NCBI GenBank assembly: GCA_028715505.1
Contig: JAQURS010000003.1
Location: 1 to 50,409 of the forward strand
Direction: 5' to 3'
Origin: Patescibacteria group bacterium
GTDB taxonomy: Bacteria; Patescibacteriota; Patescibacteriia; 2-12-FULL-60-25
DNA: 50,409 nt
The notes beneath the pieces were generated by a model. It saw only the letters and a list, made by a program, of their open reading frames with translations. It ran no database searches and was not told the DNA's origin. The stretch's first letter is position 1; each line of letters starts with the position of its first letter. Shown here one piece after another: positions 38,615 to 47,302 of this stretch. Both the position numbers and the translations under genes were made by a program.

Positions 38615-39393
38615 TTACCATCAAAACAGCCGAAGAGATCGAAAAGATGAAAGCGGGCGGAAAATTCCTCTCCGCGATTTTGGCGCGCTTGATGGAAGCG
38701 TGCGTGCCTGGCGCGCATACCGAAGAGCTTGATCGGCTGGCCCGGGAAGAGATGGCCAAGGTCGGAGGTAAGCCGTCGTTTTTGCATTATCAAATTTCTG
38801 ACGAGGACCCGCCTTATCCTTCGGCGGTTTGCATTTCGGTCAACGAAGAAATTGTACATGGGTTGGCCACACCGAACCGCGTGATTAAAGAAGGTGATCT
38901 GGTTGGTTTGGATATCGGCATGTGGTATGAGGGGATGGCGACCGATATGGCGGCCACGGTCTGCGCGGGTAACGTCGCGTCAGAAGCGCGCAAGTTGTCC
39001 GAAGACACGCGTGAATCCCTTAAGCGAGGGCTTTCGGTCATTAAAGAAGGCGCGTGGCTGCACGAGATTAGCCAAGCTATCGAAAATTATCTTAAACCAA
39101 ACCGCTACGGCATCATCCGCGATTTGTGCGGCCACGGAGTCGGCTATTCGGTTCACGAAGATCCGCAAATACCGAATTATCACGAGCGCCGCGCCAAGCC
39201 CGTTAAACTCAAAGCCGGCATGTGCCTGGCCATCGAACCGATGGTCACTTTAGGCGACTGGCGGATCAGGCAAAAAGATGACGGTTGGACTTACGTTACG
39301 GCCGACCGGTCTTTGGCCGCGCATTGGGAAGTTACCATCGTGGTCACGGGGAGCGGTTTTGAATTCGTCACTCCTTTTCCGGATAAAGTATGA
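38611..39393 (+). CDS. map: Methionine aminopeptidase type I
   Basis: 260 residues. Removes initiator Met from nascent chains. Metal ligands visible in LDIGMWYEGMATDMAATVCA (two Asp), GHGVGYSVHEDPQIPNY (His), IEPMVTLG (Glu) and HWEVTIVVTGSGFEFVT (Glu). No zinc-finger N-extension. Translationally coupled to adk and ruvX by ATGA overlaps. Confidence 0.95.
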   Translation: MITIKTAEEIEKMKAGGKFLSAILARLMEACVPGAHTEELDRLAREEMAKVGGKPSFLHYQISDEDPPYPSAVCISVNEEIVHGLATPNRVIKEGDLVGLDIGMWYEGMATDMAATVCAGNVASEARKLSEDTRESLKRGLSVIKEGAWLHEISQAIENYLKPNRYGIIRDLCGHGVGYSVHEDPQIPNYHERRAKPVKLKAGMCLAIEPMVTLGDWRIRQKDDGWTYVTADRSLAAHWEVTIVVTGSGFEFVTPFPDKV

Positions 39394-39788
39394 GGCTGCT
39401 CGGCATTGACTACGGCGAAAGGAAGATTGGCGTGGCTTTGGGTGACACGGAAACGCGCGTGGCCAGCCCTTGGGTCATTATCGAAAACCAAGGCCACGGC
39501 GAAGTCATCAAACAGATCAAATTAATTTGCGAACGCGAAGGTGTTGACCGCGTGGTCCTGGGCATCCCCAAGATGATGCGCGACTCTTCAGGCGAAAACG
39601 AACAAATTAGATTCATTCGACGTTTCGCGGACGATTTGCGCAAGGAAAATATTCCGGTGGACGAGGAAAACGAAGTGCTGTCGACCGCCCAAGCCCAACA
39701 GTACATGCGTGAAACCGGTTACAAGGGAGAGGATGATGACGTGGCGGCTTCGATCATGCTCCAAACCTACCTCGACCGATGTATTTAA
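39390..39788 (+). CDS. ruvX: Putative pre-16S rRNA nuclease / Holliday junction resolvase-like YqgF
   Basis: 132 residues, RNase H fold. RLLGIDYGERKIGVALGD (first catalytic Asp), RVVLGIPKMMRDSSGE, and a final DDDVAASIMLQTYLD (last Asp). The YqgF/RuvX family matures the 16S 5' end. Length about normal. Overlaps map by 4 and recO by 10 bases. Confidence 0.9.
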   Translation: MRLLGIDYGERKIGVALGDTETRVASPWVIIENQGHGEVIKQIKLICEREGVDRVVLGIPKMMRDSSGENEQIRFIRRFADDLRKENIPVDEENEVLSTAQAQQYMRETGYKGEDDDVAASIMLQTYLDRCI

Positions 39789-40552
39789 GAGATCAGGTCA
39801 TTATTTTAAAAAAAATTCCCTACCGTGAACACGACCGGCAGTACGTGATGTACGGGCGAATCCACGGACTGCTTTTGGCAGCCGCGCGGGGCACTATGAA
39901 ACCCAGGGCCAAGCAGGCCGGCCAGTTGGAACCGTTTTCGATCGCGGACGTCATGATTGCCAAGGGCAGGAATTTTGATCAAATAGCCGTGGCTGTAAAG
40001 AGTCACGGCACTAAGTTACAATCAGTTAAAACATTGGGAAGTTTAGCAATCGCCGGAGCTTTTGCCGATTTATGCCTCAGGCTTATCCGTCCAGGAGTGG
40101 CGGACGAAAGGCTTTTTAAGCTTTGGGAAGAGTTGATCGGCTGCTTGGCCAGTTTGCCTGAAGAGCCATCCGCTTTGCGGGCCAAGCTGCTATTTGGGGC
40201 AGCCAGCCTCAAGCTTATGGACACCTTGGGTTATGGCCCTGCGCTTTCCGTTTGCGGGGTTTGCCGCCGACCGCCTGGCCCGACCGATGCCTGGTTTTCG
40301 CCCAATTTAAACGGCTTAATTTGCGTTGATTGCGTCAAAACCCTGTCCGAGCCCGTTATGCCCGCCAGAGCCCATTCCGTGGCCTTTTTAAGGTTTATGC
40401 GGGCTTCCACCCTGGATGACGTGCTCCGGGTCGGTTTGGCCGTGGATGTGGCGCATAACGCCCTTCGCCTGATCCAGGAAGTATGGAAACAGGCCCCGCT
40501 CGACCGCGAACCGCACGGCATGGACACGATCGAACGGATCATGGCAGTTTGA
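39779..40552 (+). CDS. recO: DNA repair protein RecO
   Basis: 257 residues. RecFOR recombination mediator. N-terminal OB fold (MYLRDQVIILKKIPYREHDR, GRIHGLLLAAARGTMKPRAK, LEPFSIADVMIAKG), helical middle, and a zinc finger CGVCRRPPG ... CVDC at about 162-185. The start lies inside the end of ruvX. Confidence 0.85.
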   Translation: MYLRDQVIILKKIPYREHDRQYVMYGRIHGLLLAAARGTMKPRAKQAGQLEPFSIADVMIAKGRNFDQIAVAVKSHGTKLQSVKTLGSLAIAGAFADLCLRLIRPGVADERLFKLWEELIGCLASLPEEPSALRAKLLFGAASLKLMDTLGYGPALSVCGVCRRPPGPTDAWFSPNLNGLICVDCVKTLSEPVMPARAHSVAFLRFMRASTLDDVLRVGLAVDVAHNALRLIQEVWKQAPLDREPHGMDTIERIMAV

Positions 40553-40590
40553 CGCCATGGCTTTTTTAAGCAAAAATAAACCAGCTTTTT

Positions 40591-41883
40591 ATGCAACAAT
40601 TCATTTCTCAATTTCCGTCGTTAGTCGGCCAGACGGCCACCGTCAAAGGCTGGGCTTATAACGTCCGGTCATCCGGCAAAATCGCTTTCCTGCAGATCCG
40701 CGACGGGTCTGGTTTCGTGCAGGCCGTGGTCGTCCAAAACCAAGTGGACGAGCTGACGTGGAACAAGGCGCTCGAAGTCACTTTGGAATCATCGGTAAGC
40801 GTGACCGGCATCGTCACCAAACATCCCAAGCACGACGACGTTTACGAGCTGCAAGTCACCGGTTTGGAGATCATCCAAAAAGCGGAGGAGTATCCGATCG
40901 GCAAAAAAGAACACGGTCCGGACTTTTTGCTCGACAACCGCCACCTTTGGCTGCGCGCGCCTTCACAATGGGCCATTCAACGCGTGCGTAACCAAATCAT
41001 CCTCGCGACTTACGACTGGTTCCGTGACAATAATTTCATAAAAATCGACTCGCCGATTCTCACGCCCAACGCCTGCGAAGGCACGACCGAACTTTTTGAA
41101 ATCAATTATTTCGAGGAACGCAAAGCTTACCTTTCGCAATCAGGCCAGCTTTACATCGAGGCTGCCATCGCGTCCGTCGGCCGCTGTTTCGACTTTGGAC
41201 CGGTCTTTCGCGCCGAAAAATCCAAGACGCGCCGCCATCTCACTGAATTTTGGATGATGGATGCCGAAGCGGCTTTCGTGGAGCACGAAGACAACATGAA
41301 GATCCAGGAGCAACTGATCAGCTTTATCGTCAAACGCGTACTCGAGAACTGCCAAACAGAACTCAAAATCCTGGAGAGAGATCAGGAGCCGCTCAAAAAA
41401 GTCGTTGCGCCTTTTTACAGGATGACCCACGCCGAAGCCATTAAGCTCTTGCGCGAAAAGGGGAGCGATATCGGTGATATGGACGATCTCGGAGCGGATG
41501 ACGAGACGATTTTGACGCAAATGTACGACAAGCCGATCTTCATTGAAAAATATCCGACCGAGGTCAAGGCTTTTTACATGAAGCGCGATCCGAACGACCC
41601 GCGTTACGTCTTAAACTCGGATCTGTTGGCGCCCGAAGGCTATGGCGAAATCATCGGCGGATCGCAACGCGAGGACAATTACGAGGAGTTGGTCAAACGC
41701 GTCCGTGAACATCATCTGCCTGAAAAAGAATTCCAGTGGTATTTGGATCTGCGCAAGTACGGATCGGTCCCGCACTCGGGATTTGGCTACGGCCTAGAGC
41801 GCATCGTGGGCTGGGTTTGCGGCTTGCACCACGTGCGTGAAACCATCCCGTTCCCAAGGTTGATTAATAGGCTGGAGCCGTAA
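40591..41883 (+). CDS. asnS: Asparagine--tRNA ligase
   Basis: 430 residues. Class IIb synthetase. OB anticodon-binding domain (TVKGWAYNVRSSGKIAFLQI RDGSGFVQAVV), then motif 2 around FGPVFRAEKSKTRRHLTEFW MMDAE and motif 3 GFGYGLERIVGWVCGLHHVR. SQSGQLYIEAA and the GG-S-QRED segment separate AsnRS from AspRS. Its presence with AspRS means Asn-tRNA is charged directly. Confidence 0.93.
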   Translation: MQQFISQFPSLVGQTATVKGWAYNVRSSGKIAFLQIRDGSGFVQAVVVQNQVDELTWNKALEVTLESSVSVTGIVTKHPKHDDVYELQVTGLEIIQKAEEYPIGKKEHGPDFLLDNRHLWLRAPSQWAIQRVRNQIILATYDWFRDNNFIKIDSPILTPNACEGTTELFEINYFEERKAYLSQSGQLYIEAAIASVGRCFDFGPVFRAEKSKTRRHLTEFWMMDAEAAFVEHEDNMKIQEQLISFIVKRVLENCQTELKILERDQEPLKKVVAPFYRMTHAEAIKLLREKGSDIGDMDDLGADDETILTQMYDKPIFIEKYPTEVKAFYMKRDPNDPRYVLNSDLLAPEGYGEIIGGSQREDNYEELVKRVREHHLPEKEFQWYLDLRKYGSVPHSGFGYGLERIVGWVCGLHHVRETIPFPRLINRLEP

Positions 41884-41904
41884 TCTAAAGGCCTGTCGAT
41901 TGAC

Positions 41905-41944
41905 GAGCCGGCGCTTTTTTGGTGAAATGGCGCCGGCTCTTTCT
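41905..41944 (+). terminator. asnS terminator
   Basis: GAGCCGGCGC (41905-41914) with GCGCCGGCTC (41930-41939), then TTTCT. A TTGACG (41900-41905), 17 bases, TGAAAT overlaps it and may be the promoter of the next gene. Confidence 0.8.
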
Positions 41945-41979
41945 AATTTACCGCACGGAAAGGGCGAGGGAGTTTACAC

Positions 41980-42996
41980 ATGCCAGAACAAGGTTCACGG
42001 GATGATGAGGCTGCTCAAGTCGGACAACAGCCGCGAGCGAAATTCAAATCCAGCGCCAGGAAACTGGCGAGGAAGGCTCACGCGCTAGAGGGGTTGGGGG
42101 CTGTCTTTGCCAAGGCCAAGGCCAAGAAAAAGAAGGCTCGGTCTGCCAGGAAAAGGGTGGAGCGCGTCCCGAAGAAGGATAGGCCGTTCGTCCCTCCTGA
42201 TGGAAGCATTCTCAGCGACATAGCGCGGCGGGCCGTGTCCGACTGGCTGCAAGGCGATTGTCTTGCGGCCGACGAGAAGAGTCGTTCCCCGCGTTTGGTT
42301 CCGCACACGGAGCCTCCCGAGGAATTCGAGCAGAGGCTCGCGAGCAAGATCCGGAGTGGGCTTTGCGACCGAGTTCATGACCTGGAAGGCGGACCCTTCG
42401 TCAAGAAGACCGCTATGCGCCGGCAGCTCGAGTCTTTGGCCCAACAGCTTCTGGTGCGTTTCGCTTCGCTCGAACCCTTCCGTCCGCCCAAGGATCCTGT
42501 CCTTCGTCGGGCCGCGGCCGAAGCCGCCAGGGAGGATCGGGAGGCGGAGCGGATTACGAACTTCAAGCGCCTCTGCGCCCAATACTGCGCCGCCTTCCTG
42601 CGCTACCACGGCAACCAGCTCGAGGAATACCTCTACCTGGCCCTGCAGCGCGAGATGGAACGCCTGAAGAGCGGGCCTCTCAGGTCGAATCGCGAGATCA
42701 ATTCCAGGATCAAGTCGGCTATCGATCTGGCTTACGTCCAGATCGCGGCCAATCTCCGCACCTATGCCGAGATGGGCCAGTTCTATGGCTCTATCTCGGA
42801 GGGGACTTTCACCGTCCGATATACAATGCCCACGGTGGATGGCCGGCAGGAAGTTTTTCTGACGGCTCAAATGGTAGACGGTCGACGCGACCATTCCATT
42901 GTCTTGAGCCTTTCACCCTCGGCGCAATTCCATGCGACTCATGCCCGGCACGAACGCCCGGCCTACTGCAACTGCCCCCCAGGTTTGAGGCAATGA
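41980..42996 (+). CDS. Unknown SD-type accessory protein with basic N-terminus
   Basis: 338 residues. The first ~75 are strongly basic and helical (KAKAKKKKARSARKRVERVP). Then a helical region with many Arg and Glu (RQLESLAQQLLVRFASLEPF, EAAREDREAERITNFKRL, QLEEYLYLALQREMERLKSG), and a C-terminal beta segment (TFTVRYTMPTVDGRQEVFLT AQMVDG) ending in CNCPPGLRQ. No family recognised. Start preceded by GGGCGAGGGAG about 10 bases upstream. GC-rich codon use. A nucleic-acid-binding N-terminus is likely from charge alone. Confidence 0.55.
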   Translation: MPEQGSRDDEAAQVGQQPRAKFKSSARKLARKAHALEGLGAVFAKAKAKKKKARSARKRVERVPKKDRPFVPPDGSILSDIARRAVSDWLQGDCLAADEKSRSPRLVPHTEPPEEFEQRLASKIRSGLCDRVHDLEGGPFVKKTAMRRQLESLAQQLLVRFASLEPFRPPKDPVLRRAAAEAAREDREAERITNFKRLCAQYCAAFLRYHGNQLEEYLYLALQREMERLKSGPLRSNREINSRIKSAIDLAYVQIAANLRTYAEMGQFYGSISEGTFTVRYTMPTVDGRQEVFLTAQMVDGRRDHSIVLSLSPSAQFHATHARHERPAYCNCPPGLRQ

Positions 42997-42999
42997 CCC

Positions 43000-43023
43000 A
43001 AGCCTTTCGGGCTTCTTTTTTTT
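43000..43023 (+). terminator. Terminator of the 338-residue gene
   Basis: AAGCC-tttcg-GGCTT followed by CTTTTTTTT. Confidence 0.75.
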
Positions 43024-43035
43024 GACCTAATCCAG

Positions 43036-43041
43036 TAGAAT
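43036..43041 (+). promoter_or_regulatory. Leaderless-type -10 box
   Basis: TAGAAT, 6 bases before the ATG at 43048; no SD. Confidence 0.45.
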
Positions 43042-43047
43042 ACAGCC

Positions 43048-43335
43048 ATGTTTAAAACCTACAAAACATTTTGGATAATCCTCGCGATTATTGTCCTCGC
43101 TGCAATTATCGTCTTGGCTTACGGGCTTAGCCTCAAAAATAATCAGGCCCAAACTCCCGTTACTCAAGATCAGAAGTCGATTGGTTTAGGCGAACTCGGA
43201 GCCGAATGCGGGGGAGAGAAAAGGTTGCCGTGCAAGCCAGGTTTGAATTGCGTTCTGTCCTCGCCCCAAAGCACCCAAGGCACTTGCCAAAAAATCAATA
43301 ATCAAACGCCAGGAAAAACGGAGCCTTTGAAGTAA
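43048..43335 (+). CDS. Membrane-anchored small Cys-rich exported protein
   Basis: 95 residues. One N-terminal membrane helix (about residues 9-29), then a Gln/Thr-rich linker and a compact segment with four cysteines (ECGGEKRLPCKPGLNCVLSS and GTCQK) that could form two disulfides outside the cell. This Cys pattern (G-x-x-C ... C-x-x-G-L-x-C ... C) is common in exported CPR proteins. Start supported by a TAGAAT box 6 bases upstream. Confidence 0.65.
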   Translation: MFKTYKTFWIILAIIVLAAIIVLAYGLSLKNNQAQTPVTQDQKSIGLGELGAECGGEKRLPCKPGLNCVLSSPQSTQGTCQKINNQTPGKTEPLK

Positions 43336-43418
43336 CCTAACTCCACCTGCCTCCTCTTAAAACAAGAGGAGGTTCTGGCACTCCCTCTTGAAATAAGAGG
43401 GAGATGGAGGGAGTTAGG
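43336..43418. repeat. C/T-rich palindromic repeat (REP-like), copy 2
   Basis: Outer CCTAACTCC (43336-43344) with GGAGTTAGG (43410-43418), enclosing two hairpins CTCCTCTT-aaaac-AAGAGGAG and CTCCCTCTT-gaaat-AAGAGGGAG. It begins one base after a stop codon, as does copy 1 after secY. Confidence 0.65.
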
Positions 43419-43441
43419 TGGACTTTTTACGGTTTTTTCGT

Positions 43442-43447
43442 TATCCT
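43442..43447 (+). promoter_or_regulatory. -10 of the aspS operon
   Basis: TATCCT, 11 bases before the ATG at 43459. Confidence 0.4.
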
Positions 43448-43458
43448 GCTGGCCATAT

Positions 43459-44850
43459 ATGCCTCGTATCATGAACCTGGAGACGGTCGATTTAGTCGGC
43501 CAGACAGTTAACGTTTGTGGTTGGATCAATGCCCGTCGCAACATGGGCAAAATCGCTTTTTTGGACATGCGCGACCGATCGGCTATCGTCCAAGTCGTGC
43601 TCGTGCCAGCGGAACTTTCCGAAGAATCAAAATACCAGTTGGATAATTTAAGGCCAGAGGATTGCCTCTCGATAATTGGCATTGTCCAAAAAAGGGGACC
43701 GAAGCAGGTCAATCCAGAAATGCCGACCGGCACGATCGAAATCCTGGCTAAAGAAATCGAAGTCTACAACCACGCCAAGACGCCGCCTTTTGAAGTCGAT
43801 AAAAATACGTCAAACGTAAACGAGGAACTGCGTTTGAAATACCGTTATCTTGATTTGCGGACCGACAGGATGAAGAAAAATTTGGAATTGCGCGCCAAGA
43901 TGACCCAATCCCTGCGCAAGTACCTGATCGACAAGGGATTTTTGGAGATTGAGACGCCGACCATGGTCAAAGGCACGCCCGAAGGCTCACGAGAATACCT
44001 GGTTCCGTCGCGTTTGCACCCCGGAAAATTTTACGTTCTACCCCAGTCTCCCCAGCAATTCAAGCAGTTGCTCATGGTTGCCGGTGTCGAGAAGTATTTT
44101 CAGGTCGCTCGTTGCTATCGCGACGAGGACGCGCGCGGCGACCGTCAAATGGAATTCACGCAACTCGATCTCGAAATGTCGTTCGTCGAGCAGGAAGATG
44201 TTTTGAAGCTGGTCGAGGACATGATGCTTAAAATGGTGAAGGAAGTGGCGCCGGAAAAGAAGCTGACTGCCAAAAAATTCCCCCGCATCTCTTACCAGGA
44301 CGCAGTTAACCAATACGGTTCGGATAAGCCGGACTTGCGCAAGGACAAGAACAATCCGGATGAACTGGCTTTTTGTTGGGTGGTTAATTTTCCGATGTTC
44401 GAAGTTGGATCGGACGGCCGAATGGCCGCGGCCCATCATCCGTTCTGTATGATTAATCCGGAAGATGAGGAATTGCTTGATAAAGAACCGCTCAAGGTCC
44501 GCGCTTGGAGCTATGATTTGGTTCTGAACGGTTATGAAATCTCCTCCGGCTCGATCCGCATTCACAAACCCGAGATGCAGAAGAAGATTTTCGATATCCT
44601 CGGTTTGAGCGATGAACAGATCCAACAAAAATTCGGCCATATGCTCGAAGCTTTCCAGTTCGGCGCGCCCCCGCACGGAGGTGCGGCGCCGGGCTTGGAC
44701 CGTTTGGCCATGATTCTTTGCAATGAACCGAGCATCCGCGAGGTGATCGCCTTCCCCAAGACCGGCGATGCGCGGGATCCGCTCATGGGCGCGCCGTCCG
44801 AGCTGCCTCCGGAACAGGTGGCCGAAGCTCACATCAAGATAACGAAATGA
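43459..44850 (+). CDS. aspS: Aspartate--tRNA ligase, short form without full GAD domain
   Basis: 463 residues. Class IIb: OB domain (VCGWINARRNMGKIAFLDMR DRS), VNEELRLKYRYLDLR, motif 1 around GFLEIETPTMVKGTPEGSRE, motif 2 QVARCYRDEDARGDRQMEFT QLDLEMSF, and motif 3 HGGAAPGLDRLAMILC. Bacterial AspRS (about 590 residues) carries a ~130-residue GAD insertion between motifs 2 and 3; here that region is only a short bridge (YQDAVNQYGSDKPDLRKDKN). Bacterial-type features (GTPEGSREYLVPSR) show it is a trimmed bacterial enzyme rather than an archaeal one. Followed by pyrD with a 4-base overlap. Confidence 0.92.
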   Translation: MPRIMNLETVDLVGQTVNVCGWINARRNMGKIAFLDMRDRSAIVQVVLVPAELSEESKYQLDNLRPEDCLSIIGIVQKRGPKQVNPEMPTGTIEILAKEIEVYNHAKTPPFEVDKNTSNVNEELRLKYRYLDLRTDRMKKNLELRAKMTQSLRKYLIDKGFLEIETPTMVKGTPEGSREYLVPSRLHPGKFYVLPQSPQQFKQLLMVAGVEKYFQVARCYRDEDARGDRQMEFTQLDLEMSFVEQEDVLKLVEDMMLKMVKEVAPEKKLTAKKFPRISYQDAVNQYGSDKPDLRKDKNNPDELAFCWVVNFPMFEVGSDGRMAAAHHPFCMINPEDEELLDKEPLKVRAWSYDLVLNGYEISSGSIRIHKPEMQKKIFDILGLSDEQIQQKFGHMLEAFQFGAPPHGGAAPGLDRLAMILCNEPSIREVIAFPKTGDARDPLMGAPSELPPEQVAEAHIKITK

Positions 44851-45947
44851 TTTACGAAAAAATCCTAAAGCCTGTCTTTTTCGCTTTTGACGCGGAAGAC
44901 ATGCACCGCCTTTTTACGTGGGTAGGTGAGAATTTGGGGCGGACGTCATTGACCAGGTGGGCGACCGCCGTAGCTTGTCGTCCGGTACACGATCCGATCC
45001 TGGCCACGGAACTAGCCGGCGTAAAACTCGAGCATCCTTTGGGTGTGGCGGCTGGCTTTGATAAGGAAGGCCGCATGGTGCCGATTCTAAAAGAGGTCGG
45101 TTTCTCTTTCGTCGAAGTCGGATCAATCACGGGCAGGCCAAGCCCGGGCAACCAGCGCCCGCGCTTGTGGCGGCTTCCGGAAGACAGGGCACTTGTCATC
45201 AACTTTGGTTTGCTTTCTTCTGGCGCGGAAGCCGCAGCCAACCGCTTTAAGGCTTATCGCGATCGCGGGCGCTGGCCAATGCCGGTCGGCATTTCGGTGG
45301 CCAAGGCCAACGTGCCCGGGCTTGGCGGCGAATCCGGTTTGGAAGATCTATTGGAGGCTTTTCAAAAACTTGAACCGTTTTCGGATTACATGACGGTTAA
45401 CGTCTCGTGCCCCAACACGGCCGACGGGGTCCAATACTGCAAAGATCCGGCCATGTATCGCGAGTGTCTCTCTCGCCTGGATGATCTTCATCTCACGAAG
45501 CCGGTTTTTTTCAAGATTTCTCCGGATCTAACCGAACAGCGCCTGATTGAACTCATGGCCGACACGGATCGATATGCTTGGGCTAAGGGTTTTATCATGA
45601 CCAATCTGACGCATGATAGGTCTGGCTTGACTTCAAAAAATCTAGCTATTGCGAAAAGCGGGGGAGTATCCGGTCCCCATCTCAAAACGGTCGCCGATCA
45701 ATCGCTTAAGACGGCTTACAAGAACAGTCGCGGGCGTTATCAATTCATCGGCGTCGGCGGCATTGATTCCGTCGATGACGCTTATCGAAAAATCAGGTTG
45801 GGAGCCAGCGCTTTGCAGCTTGTGACCTCGTTGATCTACAACGGCCCGCTCTGGCCGTCTCAGTTGATGAGGAGCTTGGCAAAACGCCTTAGGCAGGATG
45901 GTTTTAAGAGCTTAAAAGAGGCCGTAGGGGTAGACAATCAGGCCTAG
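44847..45947 (+). CDS. pyrD: Dihydroorotate dehydrogenase, class 2 (quinone type)
   Basis: 366 residues. Oxidises dihydroorotate to orotate, supplying PyrE at 5671. N-terminal membrane-associating helices (FFAFDAEDMHRLFTWVGENL), PLGVAAGFDKEGRMV, NFGLLSSGAEA, the catalytic-Ser NVSCPNT, and FMN-phosphate loop GVGGIDSVDDAYRKIRLGAS ALQ. Ser in NVSCPNT plus the N-terminal extension mark class 2, which normally passes electrons to quinone. SD-less start overlapping aspS, unlike SD-bearing pyrE/pyrF. Confidence 0.92.
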   Translation: MIYEKILKPVFFAFDAEDMHRLFTWVGENLGRTSLTRWATAVACRPVHDPILATELAGVKLEHPLGVAAGFDKEGRMVPILKEVGFSFVEVGSITGRPSPGNQRPRLWRLPEDRALVINFGLLSSGAEAAANRFKAYRDRGRWPMPVGISVAKANVPGLGGESGLEDLLEAFQKLEPFSDYMTVNVSCPNTADGVQYCKDPAMYRECLSRLDDLHLTKPVFFKISPDLTEQRLIELMADTDRYAWAKGFIMTNLTHDRSGLTSKNLAIAKSGGVSGPHLKTVADQSLKTAYKNSRGRYQFIGVGGIDSVDDAYRKIRLGASALQLVTSLIYNGPLWPSQLMRSLAKRLRQDGFKSLKEAVGVDNQA

Positions 45948-45980
45948 TCTAGTTAAAACATTTTTGATAGGATTATTGCC

Positions 45981-46721
45981 GTGGGATACCAGGTGAGTAT
46001 TGAGCATTTTGAGGGTCCTTTGGATCTGCTTTTACAGTTAGTTGAGCAAAATGAGCTCGAAATCAGCAAGATTTCCCTGGCCTCGGTGGCCGATCAATTT
46101 GTTAAGTACATGCAGGCCCAGTCCGTTCCGCCCGAAGAGCTGGCGGATTTTTTAGTTATTGCGTCAAAATTGGTTTACCTTAAATCTCAATTATTGCTGC
46201 CTGATTTTAAAGATCAAACCATGGAAGAAGGTCCGGATTTGGAAGCCCAACTTCGCCAATACCAACTTTTCGTGGCCGCCGCCCGGCAAATCGATCTTAT
46301 TTGGAAAAAAGGCAAACGAGCTTACGCCCATGGCATCGCGCCCGCCCGTCGCAGGGAAACAAAATTCGTTCCGCCGACCAACGTCGATGCGAAGTTGTTG
46401 CTGGATTTGATGAAAAGGGTCATTGCCCGCATCGAACCGATAGTCAGGTTGCCCAAGGCGGCCATTAAACGCGCCATTTCGATCCACGAAAGAATCCGCG
46501 ATCTGTTCGGCAAAATTCGAGATCATGCCACGGTGTCGTTCAGGGCTTTCTTGAAAGGCGCCAAACACAAGGAAGAGGCGATTGTTTCGTTTTTAGCCTT
46601 GCTGGAATTGATCAAACAGCGGTTCGTTATGGTCGACCAAAAGGATTTATTCAACGATATCGATATCAGCTTGCACCCGGAAGCGCCGGAGCGCGACCCA
46701 TTAGCCGAATCATTCATCTAA
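45981..46721 (+). CDS. scpA: Segregation and condensation protein A
   Basis: 246 residues, GTG start. Kleisin bridging the SMC heads. FEGPLDLLLQLVEQNELEIS and ASKLVYLKSQLLLP are the N-terminal signature; the C-terminal winged helix holds SFLALLELIKQRFVMVDQKD. A GATAGGATTAT box lies 5-10 bases upstream of the start. Confidence 0.92.
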   Translation: MGYQVSIEHFEGPLDLLLQLVEQNELEISKISLASVADQFVKYMQAQSVPPEELADFLVIASKLVYLKSQLLLPDFKDQTMEEGPDLEAQLRQYQLFVAAARQIDLIWKKGKRAYAHGIAPARRRETKFVPPTNVDAKLLLDLMKRVIARIEPIVRLPKAAIKRAISIHERIRDLFGKIRDHATVSFRAFLKGAKHKEEAIVSFLALLELIKQRFVMVDQKDLFNDIDISLHPEAPERDPLAESFI

Positions 46722-46722
46722 T

Positions 46723-47301
46723 ATGCAACTCGATCAAACTATCGAAGCGATTTTGTTTGCGGCCGGCAAGCCGCTTACGGTTCGTAAACTGGCGGAGCTC
46801 GTGGAAGCGAAGACCGAACAGGTTGAAGACGCCCTGGAAGCCTTGAAGGAGCGCTTGCAGGAGGGGAGCGGACTGATGCTTCAGGAATACGGCAAGGAAT
46901 GCGAACTGGTTACCCGGCCCGAAGCAGCCGAGGCCGTGAAGAAAGTTGTCAAAGAAGAGGAACAAGGTGAATTGACACGAGCTTCGCTTGAGGCTTTGAC
47001 TATTTTGGCTTATCGCGGCCCCATGACGCGTCCCGAACTCGAACAGATCCGCGGCATACAATCCGCTTTGATATTGCGCAACCTCATGATCAGGGGATTG
47101 GTGGAACAAAAAGATGATGAGCGCCTGGGTCAGCCGACTTATGCCGTCACTTTTGATTTCCTCAAGCATCTTGGATTGGCCTCGGTTAATGATTTGCCTG
47201 ATTACGAATCATTGCGCGGCAACGCGGCCATATCGGACATGCTTGACCGTCTAAATCCAAAACCTGAAACCGAAGAAGAATCAAAATCAATTGAAGTTTA
47301 A
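46723..47301 (+). CDS. scpB: Segregation and condensation protein B
   Basis: 192 residues. Winged-helix partner of ScpA. IEAILFAAGKPLTVRKLAEL, then LTRASLEALTILAYRGPMTR PELEQIRG and a C-terminal FDFLKHLGLASVNDLPD. One base after scpA (CTAATATG). Confidence 0.93.
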   Translation: MQLDQTIEAILFAAGKPLTVRKLAELVEAKTEQVEDALEALKERLQEGSGLMLQEYGKECELVTRPEAAEAVKKVVKEEEQGELTRASLEALTILAYRGPMTRPELEQIRGIQSALILRNLMIRGLVEQKDDERLGQPTYAVTFDFLKHLGLASVNDLPDYESLRGNAAISDMLDRLNPKPETEEESKSIEV

Positions 47302-47302
47302 T

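Noticed and set aside
42085-42894. 269-codon minus frame in the 41980 gene
   Set aside because: Shadow of the plus frame, which has an SD, a terminator and consistent amino-acid composition.
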